A stretch of DNA of 64,000 bases from Arbacia lixula (Eukaryota > Echinodermata > Echinoidea > Arbacioida > Arbaciidae). The translations under genes were made by a program, and so were the position numbers. The notes below the pieces were generated by a model, which was not told the origin of the DNA, did not search any database, and saw nothing but the letters and a program-made list of their open reading frames with translations. Below, in pieces: positions 46,201 through 58,489 of this stretch; position 1 is the stretch's first letter, and the number at the start of each line of letters is the position of its first letter. The stretch is from assembly GCA_963669155.1 (NCBI GenBank), contig OZ022586.1:22066392-22130391 (forward strand), written 5' to 3'.

Positions 46201-49200
46201 GCTTAGCTTAAGGTTGGAGGTGTAAAACAGACGATAATGCGTACTTACAGTGCAAAATCGATCTTTTTCAGAACCTTTTTGGCTATTTTATAGTTCATCA
46301 TCGCGAGCGTCGCAGCGAGTAGTGCATGATGCATGATTGAAAGTGTGCTCGCAGTACAGGGCCATATAGGACCGACCGCGCAGTATTTCTGATTGGCTGG
46401 TGTGACTGACACCGCGACGGTGCGATATCTTTCTACTAACATATTACTCACGGTGTCCCCAACACAAAACAAATGAAGGCCACCGTGACGGTGCCGATAT
46501 ACACTTCCTTTTATCTAATCTCCATGATTTGTTTTATTTTGAAATGATTCACTCGTCGTATCATGAAATACATCAGGAATGTGTCTCAACATTTTGACAG
46601 AATAACGCGCTGCTTATAACTAGTTCCGTCGTGTTTAGATATATTAGCCATTCACTTTAAACTATAGTTGACTATTCTATCGCATGATGAATCATTGTTA
46701 TTTATTCATTAGTATATTTATTTATCTAAGGTTATTTAGCCCTCAGTGACTCAACACTATTCTACCAGGGGGCCCTGAACAATTAGGGTGTAAATCGTTA
46801 ATCATACACACCTGTCATGCCTGATGTTTGAGTGCTACCCTCAGTCATGTCAGTGGGGATTACGTAGCTTGTTACTGGTTGGTGAGATGCATGAATCCAA
46901 GCATGTGACGAAAATAAATATTGATACATGTATTACATGGAAACATTTCAATTTGGTAAGTCATTCATGTCCCATGTAATAGTGTCTCACTATCATCTCC
47001 CAAACATATTTTTGAATTGAGACATACCATTACAATTTTTCTCATTATCATGAAAGAATTTGTACCCACAAATCTAGACACGCCAATATGGGTACCACTA
47101 TTTATCATTCGTTCACAAATATTTTGATTTTGAACGTTGTTCCACATATTTCAATATTTTGCTTGGCTTGTCTTCTTGTTGCCCATAGTTTGGTTAAAAC
47201 GGAATCTTTTAATACCTATACTTGTATAACATTGATCATAGTGTGATTGGTTGGTTGCAATCAGCCTCAGTGTTCCCTTTTAAAGAGTCAAGTAAAGTAA
47301 ATTGAAGACGAATTTAGATAGAATGAAAACTTGTGTTTTAGTTCTCTCTGATATTCAGTGATGCAATTTTCCCTGCTTGAAGTAATCCTATTTTATCACG
47401 TTAATGTCGGCAAACACACAACAACAGTACTCTTTCTCACATCATATGTTTTTTATAATCTTTTTTATATGAAGCTGTTTGGAATGGCACTAAAATAAAT
47501 AGAGAACCTTTTGGAGTAACAAAATATTTGTAATTTTAACTACTGTTTATACGTTCATTTCATTTCCTTAATAAAAAGCTATTGAGAATCAATAAAGTTC
47601 CCTAAAGTAATGATTACCAATGCACCTTTGTAAAATGAGCTCTTCTGAAAGAGAAGTTAGATAATATCATTGATTAGGTTTGTGAATTGATGTAGGTTAC
47701 TACTAATTTGTATAAGAGCTGAAATTGACGCAACACCTTTTGGAAGAAAACCTTAACATATTGTCTGCAATTGCATGAACTACGCATAATTATGATTGCG
47801 CAAATAACTTTAATTCCATGATGTGCATGCTCTATAATATGTGTTTTACTGTATGAATGTATATGTGTGTTTGGTGTGTGTGTGTGTATGAGCGCGCATG
47901 TCTGCGTGCGGGTGTGTCTTGTGTGAGTGCATGCGTGTGTGTGTGTGTGTGTGTGCGCGCGTAACAGTAGGAGGATGAATAGTCATAATAGTGTGGCTAT
48001 TTTACCACAGAACGATCTCTTGGTAATAACATGGATAGGCCTTCTTCCACTGAACAGTCATGCCTATAAAGCAAAGTAGGCAATAACTCAGTTGATATAT
48101 TGAGTATATTGAGTTGATAAAACAGTACTCTCCAGAAAAAACAGTAAATCTAATGAAAAAAAAATGCTATTCCACTAGTTCTCAACATGTCATTTAGTGA
48201 TCGTAGCATCACTTACACTGTCTCGAATTCGCGGAACAATCTTCCGGAACTCATAAAAACACTGATTCAAATGATGAATTTAAGATCATTTTATAAGCCC
48301 ACTTATGTAACATGTACTGGATGTATATTTGTTTGAGACCCATCACGTCTCGTATCTTGTATAATTCTTTGTTTGTCCATTGTAGTCGTAAATAACAATG
48401 ATTATCACCAATATTATTCTCTAAGCAAATTCAAATTCGTTATTTGTTAAAGCTTATTCTCCATAATGAAATGTTGCCAGGGGCCATTAAAACTAATGTA
48501 TACTGACTGTTGAATACTGCGATGTGACCAACTCCTCCACATGAGCTATAGTCGTCCCCTGCACATTCAACCTGGCAATCACCATCACCATGCACCGCTG
48601 CCCCGAGCCGACTGTAGTCTGTTCCTGCGACACCGCAGTAGCATTCATTCCCGTACTCCACTCCAGCATAGACGTAGTCAGCCATGGTGGACTCTCTGCA
48701 GTGGCTGATGCATTTATCGATTGTCATGGTGCTATCCCCTATTAGTGGATCACCGGGTAGCACGCGATCGCTCGAATTATCCGTTTTACATCCGAAGTAC
48801 GTATCGTCTGTAAAGTGTAGAACAAAATGTATATGAGAATAGAGGGAGAACACATTAAATTAAGAATAGGCACAAGCAAGGTTTAAAGACAGCTCGTCCC
48901 TTTTGCAGATCACCACAAAACCATCGAAACATTTGCAAAACATTTAGAGAAGTGTTAGCAAGCTGTATATTCATAATTTGAAACTGATACGTAGTGTAAA
49001 ATTCACATAATACACGTAAACAACGTCTGATTAAAAATCTTTGCCTCGGGCTCTTAGCAGTTTGTGTTGAAATATCTGCTTTATTGATAAATCTGTTCAT
49101 TAAATTATAAAACGCATTATGAAAAAATTGTTCTATAGAAGGAATCATCTCCATAGTTTGGTAATTACTCATAAAATTATAAATTATTACTCATAAAATT

Positions 49201-52200
49201 AGGATTTCACACATGCATAAGAACTACATAGATACTGTAACGAAGACTAATACTTTTTTCGTAGTACGTAAAAAGTCGGTTTGAAATTTAACGGCTGAAT
49301 TTTTTTACATACACAGAAAGCTTCAACATGCTATATTCTTAGAAATGGTCTTGAACCACACTTTCTTCAATTTACGATCGTGATAGCCGATTTCAAATAT
49401 TAAGCTTGCAAAAGGGGTTACACCATTTCCTGACCTACTTTATCTGACCCACTCTTTCTGACCCACTTTTTTGCCATTCATTTTGTACACGAGGCAGTTT
49501 TCATGAGACGGCCTCTGTTATTGGCTACTGTGCTAATGAATATTCAAGACTACGGCTTGTCGAAATTCTACACCCGGGTGCGTTCTCATTCACTGTATGC
49601 ACGGCACAATGCACAGTATGAAGTATGCTGGCATATGCATACATGTACTCTGTGTGTGTACAGTGTGTGTGTGTGTGCAGTTAGCGAGCTAGCTGCTCGC
49701 TCATTCACTTTCCTAGTATAGGTTAGCTGAGTGAAGCTGTAGGGATTATTTTCCTCTCCTTTGCTTTCCTGTTTTTAGCCCTCTTTTGTGTCACCTTTTC
49801 CTCTGACTGCATTTTTTTTCCGTGTGTGGACATATTGTGACGGTTCTGACAGCTGGGTGTGGCATTTTGTTGAGTTTGTGGTGAGTTTCGGGCTGGTTTA
49901 GAATGCTTGGTATATGGCTGTTGTGTGCTGACTGAGGTGTGACTGTCGTTTGTTTTTGCTCGCCGTGAACGCATTACGTGTGTGTAAGACTGGGCTGTAG
50001 CGCGAACAATACGATAATAGATAGACATAGATCCGAGGTTTTTTGCTTTGCATCCTTTTCAGTCGCATTTCAGTTCTAATTTGGTTCACAATCCTGACCA
50101 GCACTGTTTTAGTTATCGTGTAGCTTTCATCAGTATACCTCTAAACAGTTTTTTTTTTTTTGCAGTTTAAATCAGGTGTGTTCTCAACACTTCAAATTTC
50201 ATCGCAGACCCAGTTCCAAACACTCGTTTTGCTGTAATCGTGCTGTGGCTGTTGTGCAGAGAGAATGGCTGCTGTCCTCTTTTATTCTCTAGTTGCTTTC
50301 TTCCACAGGTTCTGCAAGCAGCTTGTCACAGGCTACCCCCTTTTGATGATATGTATATACATGTATGTATATCTTGTATAATAAAGAGAGCCTGCTTAGC
50401 AGGTGTTTCATTCTTCCTTTCTTCATTTTTCTAGTTCTCTGAACCCAAAATGATGAACAAAAAAAAATCAAAAGAACTATGTAAAGAAAGAAACAAAAAA
50501 AAATAATCACACTTTTTTTCTTTTTCACTTCCAACACATCTGCTTCTATGGACCTTTTTTTCCCTCCATGATGCATGTTCTAAAACTGTACTCCTCAGAG
50601 GGCAATGGTTATATCAATGTAGTAACTAAACTCCTGTAAATTGTTTCAAGAAAACCACAACTTTTCTTCACTTGAGGTAAATCTCGTTTATCATGACAAA
50701 AATACCATCAAAGTTTGAGGTGTAGGAACACTCCCTGAAAGAACATGGGGAAAAGCGAATACTTAACATCACATTCGCATTCCTTTGCAAAATGTAGACA
50801 TCACATGCCTGTCTGGAAGGTCATAATACTTAATAGTTTGAGAACTTCCCCCAAGACAAGCCTGCAATGTTTACATTTTACAAAAGAATGTGTTGATGCA
50901 TAGTGTAGCGTCCAGACTACGAAGGTCACTCGTAGGACGTTGATAGTCTACACTTTAAAACCTTTTGTTCTCCTCTTGTTATAAACATGCTCTTATCTCT
51001 TGACTACCAATGCTAACACAATCTTGCTTCCGTGATAAAATCAAACATTTTTCTTTATTTGTTGGTTATCTGATTGTGATACTTGCGCTTCTTTTGGATC
51101 GTGCCTTATCAAAATTCTCGGAGTATAAATATTCATTGTGTCTAGGAATGTAAGACAATCAGTTGTTTCTAATATCAGCTCGCACTCTAAAGCGCGCTCT
51201 CATTGACATCCCATTCGCAACCGCTCTCTGATTACACTCTCAGAGTCACGTGGCTTAGTCCACGCGGGAATTGCCGGCGCCGGACTGCTCCACTACAGAA
51301 AAAGGGGACGGTGCTCTCAGAAAGAAAATATAATGTAAAAAACACTGGCTTTTTGTGGGACAATAAGATAAAAGTGAGTTTGTTTATCCTTGCTGTATTA
51401 TTAAAGAATCCATCATCTCATGAAAATGTTATTGAATGATTGAATAAGGAATATTTTTGATAGAAATTTATTATGCACCCCTATCAAACAGTCGATGACT
51501 CCAATGTTTTTTTCTCTAGCGAGATTTGGGGAAAAAGAGACGGGAGATTCCATTTTGTTCTAGGGGATTTAGAGCATCATGTCGGGAGGGACAGATTAAC
51601 AAATAATAAATAGTCTGATAAAATCTAGCAAACATGAAATAATTATAACACAAACACATATCTATTTACTCAACTTTTCACAACATGGCATTTGTGCACA
51701 GTAATAGGTTTTCTAGTGTCCTTATATCAACTCATTACCCACATACAATGGTACAAAGGAACAGCTGATATCGGCATGAGCGTGCGCTCGCAGGCTGTGG
51801 CCGATTGCAGAGAGCAAGGATTTCTGTCTCAGCTGTGAAAAGCTCTGGCGTCTATGAGCTAGTGTAAAAAAAAGTGCGCCTCCTGGCCGCCTCTTTGGCC
51901 GCGCCGGCGCAAATGTTCGAAAAAATTGCGCCTCCTGGCCGACTCTTTGGCCGCGCCGGCGCGAATGTTCGACAAGCCATACTATAGTCTTGAATATTCA
52001 TTAGCACAGTAGCCAATAACAGAGGCCGTACTGAGTGAATAGCAAAAAAGTGGGTCAGAAAGAGTGGGTCAGATAAAGTAGGTCAGGAAATGGCGTAACC
52101 CTTGCAAAAGGGACGGACAATCTTTAAAGCAAAATAGCATCAAATGCCGAGAAATAACAATTCAAGATTCAATAATTTGAACAAAATCTTTTAACTTAAT

Positions 52201-53663
52201 TTTTGTAATTCTACATGCAATTGTTGGTCAAAGTTTTAATACAAAGTACGACATAATTACAATTTCACCTACTTGTAAAACAAGCAGAAGTTATATGTTA
52301 GCATCTGTGATGTCATACCGACTATTATTTGTGTATGTTTTATTACGAATAAGCTGGTAACGTTAACTATATGTTATAGTTTATAGTTGTTTATTATGTT
52401 GAACCCTTTTTTGAAGTGATATCCGTTATATTGTAGGGTCTTTCCTGATTCCCATTCACGAATAGCAGTTTGATGGTTAGATGAGGTGGGTAAGGGTAAG
52501 GTGAACTAGCGACAATAGGAGGTATTACATACACGTGCAGTTTAAAATGGCTGCGCTTGACACTTAAGAGACCAACATTTCAACTATCCTACCGTAACAA
52601 ACCGCTGCTCCGATCATACCAGACGGACAATCGAATAATCCGCACTCGCTGATATCAGTGTCACCTGTGGAGGATATAGACTCGATGTAACTGACGGTAA
52701 TGTCAACGGTCTAAACATGAGTTAAGTTCTGAAATCAAACTGAATCATTTTACAAACCTATGCTTTTTGGCGGGACCAATAATTTCACTGACCGTCGTAG
52801 GGAGATGGCATAGGCCTATCTTTAGCATGTTTATAACTATGTAAATATATTTTTTGTTTCTCTACTCTACACTTATTAGGCCTTAGAGAACAAGAAGGAA
52901 GGGTGTAAAGTGTTTTTTTTTTTTTTTTTGGGGGGGGGGGGGACAATGCAATAGTAATGATGGCAGGACGTGCGCAAAGTATACTCTACGTACTTGTCTC
53001 GCAGAAGAGAGATGTATTTGCTGGACTAAAGTCACCACCGAAAGGGGAGTCAGTAACAGCCTTGTTAGTTCCATAGGCTCCGATGTGTTTACATACAAGT
53101 CTAGCATCAACGAAACTTAAGGAGAGTCCACATATCGTCTGCCACGTGACATAATCTGTGGTGTACTCCACGGTGCCTTCATAGCGCGATGGGCCGCTCA
53201 CAAGGCGGACGTCTAGGGCAAAACAAAAAAGAATCCCATTAAACATTTGTCATTATTCTCAATTCTCACCAGTAAAATATTCAGTGTATTGAGATGGAGC
53301 ACATTTCGTTGCATTGCCTTATGTAGCGCATTATCTTCTTGTCTATCCACACACCGTCTGTTCTCGCATTACGTTACCGTCCATAATGCATGCAAAGTCG
53401 AAAAGGATTGGAGGAGACCAAGCCATATGTTTTTACATGATGAGGCCCCTTTTTGCCACATGTGACATTTTTTTTTTACATGTAATACACTCAAACCAAA
53501 TACAAAAAGCAGTTTATCTGGCACACAAAAGTCATACTACAATCACTGCAACTAGACCAGCACAATTGTCTCAGAACTCACCTACTACTACCTGGTCGCC
53601 AGATAGTAATGGAGTGAAGGTTGCTATAAGCAAGACGAACCAGACTAGAATCAGGGCATCCAT
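43264..53663 (-). CDS. Gene C: SRCR-WSC transmembrane receptor with YAM-repeat tail
   Basis: Exons: 53582-53663, 52994-53212, 52593-52664, 48508-48807, (46812-46874), 44487-44582, 44108-44195, 43264-43642. Without the bracketed exon the product is 411 aa, with it 432 aa; both keep frame. Signal peptide MDALILVWFVLLIATFTPLL; group-A-type SRCR with six cysteines; WSC domain (NECYCGVAGTDYSRLGAA); Thr-rich stalk (TPNDTPLSTTPTVTRPV); helix AAIVIILVVIIVVVFLY; tail of about 126 residues. The tail has HYEDCVNYAV, SSLYAV, GDLYAMPDKRKK, GALYAMPDKKKK and C-terminal ENIIYT. YAMP fits a YxxP SH2-binding pattern (Crk/Nck type); that is inference. The intron before the WSC exon holds a 2.7-kb hAT-like element. 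Confidence 0.85.
45565..46499. mobile_element. TIR element in gene C intron
   Basis: TATCGGCACCGTCACGGT at 45565 is inverted at 46482-46499, with a related motif (ACCGCGACGGTGCGATAT) at 46411. The interior is about 900 bp, GC-richer than the intron, without recognisable transposase. Family and target duplication are not determined. Confidence 0.6.
46812..46874 (-). CDS. Candidate extra stalk exon of gene C
   Basis: A 63-base segment between a CAG acceptor and a GTGTGT donor is phase 1-1 like every neighbour. It encodes Thr/Ser-rich TSYVIPTDMTEGSTQTSGMT, similar in character to the extra stalk exon of gene A (22694-22783). Splice sites are ordinary, not strong. It could be used constitutively, alternatively, or not at all. 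Confidence 0.45.
46900..48500. other. Gene C intron, AT-rich
   Basis: No exon or element recognised apart from a GT microsatellite (about 47866-47957, mixed with GCGC). Confidence 0.45.
49414..52101. mobile_element. hAT-like non-autonomous transposon, 2.7 kb
   Basis: Inverted termini of about 150 bases begin GGGGTTACACCATTTCCTGA and include GACCCACTCTTTCTGACCC and GCTAATGAATATTCAAGAC. Both sides carry an exact 8-bp direct repeat, TTGCAAAA (49406-49413 and 52102-52109), and the joined flank exists uninterrupted near 7272. An 8-bp duplication is the mark of hAT-type transposition. Frames inside (up to 101 codons) show no transposase, so it would need a partner in trans. It lies in an intron of gene C. 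Confidence 0.8.
51874..51975. repeat. GC-rich tandem duplicate inside the hAT-like element
   Basis: Two copies of a roughly 50-bp unit, GCGCCTCCTGGCCG with CTCTTTGGCCGCGCCGGCGC and AATGTTCGA. Subterminal repeats of this kind often serve as transposase-binding sites; that role is inferred. Confidence 0.8.
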
Positions 53664-53699
53664 TCTAAACTGAACAATTGTGTGGATATCAAACTAGTT

Positions 53700-53800
53700 A
53701 TGTGATATGCTACATCAGCTACCAGTCAGCTAGGCGCTTTAATGATTGATGTGTGTCCTCCCTACGAAGCGTCGTTAGACGTGCGAAGATATACTAATTG
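53700..53800 (-). promoter_or_regulatory. Conserved 5' element, gene C
   Basis: On the minus strand: CGACGCTTCGTAGGGAGGAC, then AAAGCGCCTAGCTGACTGGT, then the start region. It is the closest relative of the element left upstream of remnant gene D. Confidence 0.55.
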
Positions 53801-53829
53801 GTCATTACTGAGTCGATTATTGGAGGCCA

Positions 53830-54427
53830 TTCATATACAAGACACATGAAATCCAATGAGTACAAACTAATAAAATTCCGTCCTCGTACTACACCTTCAT
53901 GTAGACCGGATCACATTGTCAAAGAGCAATGTCCTTCATCCAACTATTCCGAGGTGAAACTTGGTTTAGTTGTTATGTTTGTTGATGCTTTTGCTGATTT
54001 AATGACGGGTCTATCCTGTTTGTGAATGGATAATCCTGCATCACAAAACGTAATCCAATGCATGGAAAGGTATGATCAGTGGCATCACGTATCCACTTGG
54101 GTACAAAGTGGGACGTGAAGTGTACAAGTTGTATTCCACTGTATGGCGTGACATGCAGCATCCATGATATGAATTATACATGTCTACTTCCTCCTTTCAG
54201 ATAAGTCGCGTGTAATTACTGTATAGTTCGTCGCTGACTGCGAACAAAAATCATGAGGGTTCGATGATATTCACATTTCATAACACTCTTGGCAAACAAA
54301 GTAACAATGGTGCGTAAGAAAATCACAATAGACAGAAAAAGAGAAATGCGGTGTTGGTTGTTAAGAAGGTATTTGGAATACTGTGTAAATACTGTAATTG
54401 AAAGAGAGAGAGAACACAAGAGGGAGA

Positions 54428-54473
<46 letters not shown>

Positions 54474-55260
54474 GGGGCTGATAGTGGAAATCTGAAAGAG
54501 AAGAGGGGGGGCAGAAAAATTATTAGAGGAATTAGTTCTGCCGTTAGTGACACAGTGTCCATCATATATTACAAGACTACAATTAGTTAGTCAAATCGAC
54601 ACAAAAACGTTTATCATACATATTTCCTTGTTAGGAGAAAATAATTTGTCGATGGCGGGGATTGGAAGAATAGAAATTAAATCAAGAAGCGTAATTCTTG
54701 AATGCCCGTAATTAGTGTCACTGTCATATTTTATATTATTTATCTGAAATCAACATTGAATGTCACATTGCGCAGTCAAGGAACATGGCCCTGATCTGCC
54801 TGTGTTCGGTAAAAAGAATAATAAACAGGTTCTCACTACAGAGATAAATCAGACTAAACAGTTTTAGGTACCTCAAATTTTTCAACTCTATATTATTCTG
54901 TCGCTATCTTGAGTTTATTTGAACAAACATCTCTATAGAGTACCGAAGTGAAGTGTGACGTCATATGAGCATGTTATCAAAACAACTACTTCTAAATTAT
55001 GTAGATTTAGCAAAGAACGGTGATCGTAGCTGGATCTCTCAATAAGAGTGCCCGACACTAGCCCGATAGACAATGTCGTACAAGTAAAACGCTCACTTGA
55101 GCGATGTTGTTTAGAAACATCAGCCTGCATAACAATAGACATGACGAGACCACTTCGGTACTCTATACTCTATAGTGCATAGCGTGTATGCTGTTCTAGT
55201 GTGAATGATCATGCCGCGCAGCTACATAAGAATGAATAAGCTACTCCCCATTATTCTGAA
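53830..55260. repeat. Duplicated upstream block, unit C
   Basis: Very similar to 1-640 and 58700-59480. Includes GTGTACAAGTTGTATTCCAC, AATTACTGTATAGTTCGTCG, the AG tract at 54409-54468 and TAGTGACACAGTGTCCATC. No gene seen; the 80-codon frame across the AG tract is artefactual. Confidence 0.75.
54409..54468. repeat. (AG)n microsatellite
   Basis: AG tract at the conserved position of the upstream block. Confidence 0.95.
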
Positions 55261-55550
55261 AAACGAAATACAAACACTTAGAGAGTAAACAAATGAGCAA
55301 AGAGGGATATGGAACTATCTCGGCTGCACCATTAATAGATTGATAGCTATATAACACATGGTAAATAAACATTCCTCCAGAAAACTTCTTTAGATTTTTT
55401 TTTTTTTTTCTGAACAGAGCAATCGTATCAAAGAAAAATGGTACCCTAGATAACACGTTTAAGATAAAACAAGGGAGATAAAAGCGCAAATCACCTGCTT
55501 CGAAGGCCATGGAGGCACCGCAGTGCTATAGATCAGAAGACATAGACATA

Positions 55551-56221
55551 ATTTGCGTTTGAACACTCACATTGATAATATTTGTAAATCGGCGGCCAAG
55601 GGACTATATAGGATTGGGAAGATAAGACATTTTTTGGATAAAGCGACCACAGAGAGGCTTGTTCACGCATTTATATTTAGTTACTTAGATTTCAATAATG
55701 GTCTGTTTCTGGGAATCTCTGAGACTCAACTAAATAAACTCCAACGTGTACAGAATTCAGCGGCAAGGCTTGTAACGCGAAAAAGGAAATTTGAACATAT
55801 AACTCCTATTCCTACTTAGTCTCCACTGGCTCCCGATAAGGGCTCGTGTTCAATTTAAAATCCTCACTCTTGTATTCAAATGCTTATGTGGAAATGCCCT
55901 GTCTATCTTACTGAACTCATCAAATCATACCAGCCTACTCGTAATCTTCGTTCTCAATCAAAAAATCTTCTTTCTGAAATTCGTGTTAAATCTAAGACAT
56001 TCGGTGATAGAGATTTTGCAAATACGGCACCCAAATTATGGAACAACCTCCCCAAGGCATTAGATCATTGACAGACTTCGATCAATTCAAATCAAAACTA
56101 AAGACGCATCTGTTTGATAATTATTAGTTATTTTCAAATTTTCAAATTCTCACATAATCAATTTTTACTTTCACACGCATAGAGAATATTTGAATGGTAT
56201 TATGCGTCTCTAAGAATTGAA

Positions 56222-56250
<29 letters not shown>
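55551..56250 (+). mobile_element. 5'-truncated LINE (CR1/L2-like), 3' end
   Basis: Plus-strand frames encode the C-terminal region after a reverse transcriptase: LNTHIDNICKSAAKGLYRIG, LNKLQRVQNSAARLVTRKRK, then VYLTELIKSYQPTRNLRSQS and FANTAPKLWNNLPKA. This string of motifs is typical of CR1/L2-type non-LTR elements. The frame is broken near 55817 (the second part is one frame off). The insertion ends in an ATT microsatellite (56221-56250), a usual tail for these clades. It interrupts the 3' flank of gene D, splitting sequence that is continuous at 43120 in unit C. Confidence 0.8.
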
Positions 56251-56252
<2 letters not shown>

Positions 56253-56390
56253 ATAACAAAGCTATGAGAAGGGTGCCTAAAGTTTGTGTTAGCATATCCG
56301 TCAATTTACTTGAATATGCCTCTATTTCAATTTACGCATGCCCTTAGAGTCCTAAAAAAACACACATCCTCACACCAAACTTTATTATCT

Positions 56391-58383
56391 TTATGTGTAG
56401 ATAATGTTTTCTACCATTTCTGTACCGTCCTCGTTGCCGTCGTCGGTCACTTTCTTCTTTTTAGCCGGCATGGCGTTCAAGGCATCCGTGACCGGCGGCA
56501 TAGACTCCTGCGTGCTAGGCTCCATTGCCTTCGAGGCGCCATTGCGCATCACGTGGTTCTTCCTCTGTTTGTCATGCATCGCGTATAAATCGCCCAGTTC
56601 GGCGCCTTCTGGCTCGGGTCTGTGTTCTGTCGACACATCGTGTAAGGTGCTTAGATCCTCTTCGTTTTTATCGAGTCCCATGTTAACCTGCGGTTCCTTA
56701 TTGACCACTGCGTAATTGACGCAGTCCTCGTAAGGATAATGGGGGCTTGGAGTGATTTCCATGAGAATTTCCTCGTAGTTATTCGCATCGAACTTGTCAG
56801 GAGGTTGATCGGGGAGAGGCGCTTTTCTTGAGGCTCTGCCATGTCTACAGTTGATTGGATATAATAGAGATCGGGTCATAAAGACATCGACGGACAATTA
56901 TGAACACAGGGAGAAAATAAGCAAAGGAGGGAGAATGAGAGATATAGAGAGAAAGGGGGGGGGGGACAAGGTAAAATTTTGAGAAAATTCAAAATATATT
57001 GTTTTTTATTGTCTGTACTTAAACTAATAACTATTCCTTATTCATTACAATGTTACCACTTCTACTAAACACTTAAAAAAAAGTCCCCGATTTTTCAAAA
57101 TACAATAACTTTTTAACAAAACAAATTTGACCATATTTATGTGGCAGGGGTGTTTTCACACTCATTGACTAACTTTTATGTGAAAATGCGATTGATCCGT
57201 AAAGTCATGCATGAATGAGCTTGCATTAAAGGTAAAAGTGTCACTTTTCAAAAATGCCCCAAAACAGTAAATAATAGTATTTTCACTTTGTTTATGTAGT
57301 GTGAGTACTCAAGAATGGCATTGTTATAACTTCTTATGTTTTTAGAAAATGTGAAGATACATTTTACTTGAATTTTTTTTTTGACTTTCTTAATAAACTT
57401 CATGAATTTCACCATTTCAAAATGTGGGAATGCTGAAAGTGTTTGGATTGAGCTCATTCAACCGTAAAATGTATTTAAAGTGTGAGGGGATGTGTAAAGG
57501 GATCAACTGATTGATGATTATCACAAATAGCTTTACTTATTCACCATAAACAGAATTGGTCGAAATCCTGTATCACAATTCCCCTTAAACGACTCTCGTG
57601 AATTTTGAAAAGTCACATTTTGCCATTGATATGTGCTCACTCATGCACGACTTGACAGATCAATCACATTTTTACAGCGAGGTTAGTCAATGAGTGTACA
57701 AACACTCCTGCCAAATAATTTTGTTCAAAACCGTTTCGTGTAAAAGTTATACTATTTTGAAAAAGGGGGGACTTACTTTTTTGTTGTATTCATAATACTT
57801 TTGTTGTTAAAACGAAATTCTACAAGTACAAATATGTGAACCATTTACTGCGATAGCACTGCTTCTTCTTTTTTCATCATTACAATTGCTTCTACTAGTA
57901 GTACCACTTCACACGCGTATTTACGAATAATACCTCATCGAATACCTGCGTTTGTAAAGGACTACGACGACGATGATGACCACGAGGATGATCACTATCG
58001 CAGCAATCCTTCCAATTGCACCAGCTGTCACGCCTAGTTTAGAAAAGCATAACATTTGATGCCATTAATAGACTATAAGTTGCAATCAGTTATTCCAATT
58101 CAACAACTGTCTGGAGCCAACAATGTCCATTCTCTGTGAATGACGTAACTAAGCAAACTTTTTATCAATACGATATGATTGGTGATACCTGGCCAATGCG
58201 GCAGTCCTTCTGGAGCTAATATAGACCTGTCAGTTACATGATTGTGACAATGCTTTGTTACAAGTGTGTTTTGGCGTTATTTCAGGTGTTATCTCACCTA
58301 AGTTACTGGTGTTACCCACCTGCTTCGTGACAACAGGAGTGGTAGAAGACAGGGGGGTATCATCCGTAGCTGTAGATCCCATA
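56391..58383 (-). pseudogene. Gene D: receptor remnant lacking the ectodomain
   Basis: Three 3' exons survive: stalk 58298-58383 (GSTATDDTPLSSTTPVVTKQ), helix 57946-58033 (AAIVIILVVIIVVVVLYK) and tail 56391-56844. The stalk exon has lost its acceptor; its 5' half runs into DNA that in gene A is intron (22390-22460), and 60 bases further the promoter block begins. One or two deletions thus removed signal peptide, SRCR and WSC exons. The tail frame is open, but tyrosines kept in C and E are lost (TLHDV for SLYAV, ALNAMPA for ALYAMP, YAMH for YAMP). It carries a YEEI motif (NNYEEILMEI) and extra sequence absent from C. Without a signal peptide or initiation exon it is most likely non-functional. 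Confidence 0.75.
57075..57784. mobile_element. Long-TIR foldback element, copy 3
   Basis: Arms include AAAGTCATGCATGAATGAGC and GTGTCACTTTTCAAAAATGC on the left, with inverted counterparts TGTGCTCACTCATGCACGAC and GAATTTTGAAAAGTCAC on the right. The right terminus is the G run then ACTTACTTTTTTGTTG, as in copy 1. It lies in the helix-to-tail intron of gene D. Confidence 0.8.
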
Positions 58384-58489
58384 TTCGGATTTTTTTTTTC
58401 ACCATTTATACACACAAATCCCATAATGCATTAGTTTGTCTGGCACACACAGGATTGATAGAAATACCTGTCATATTGTAATTCATTGA

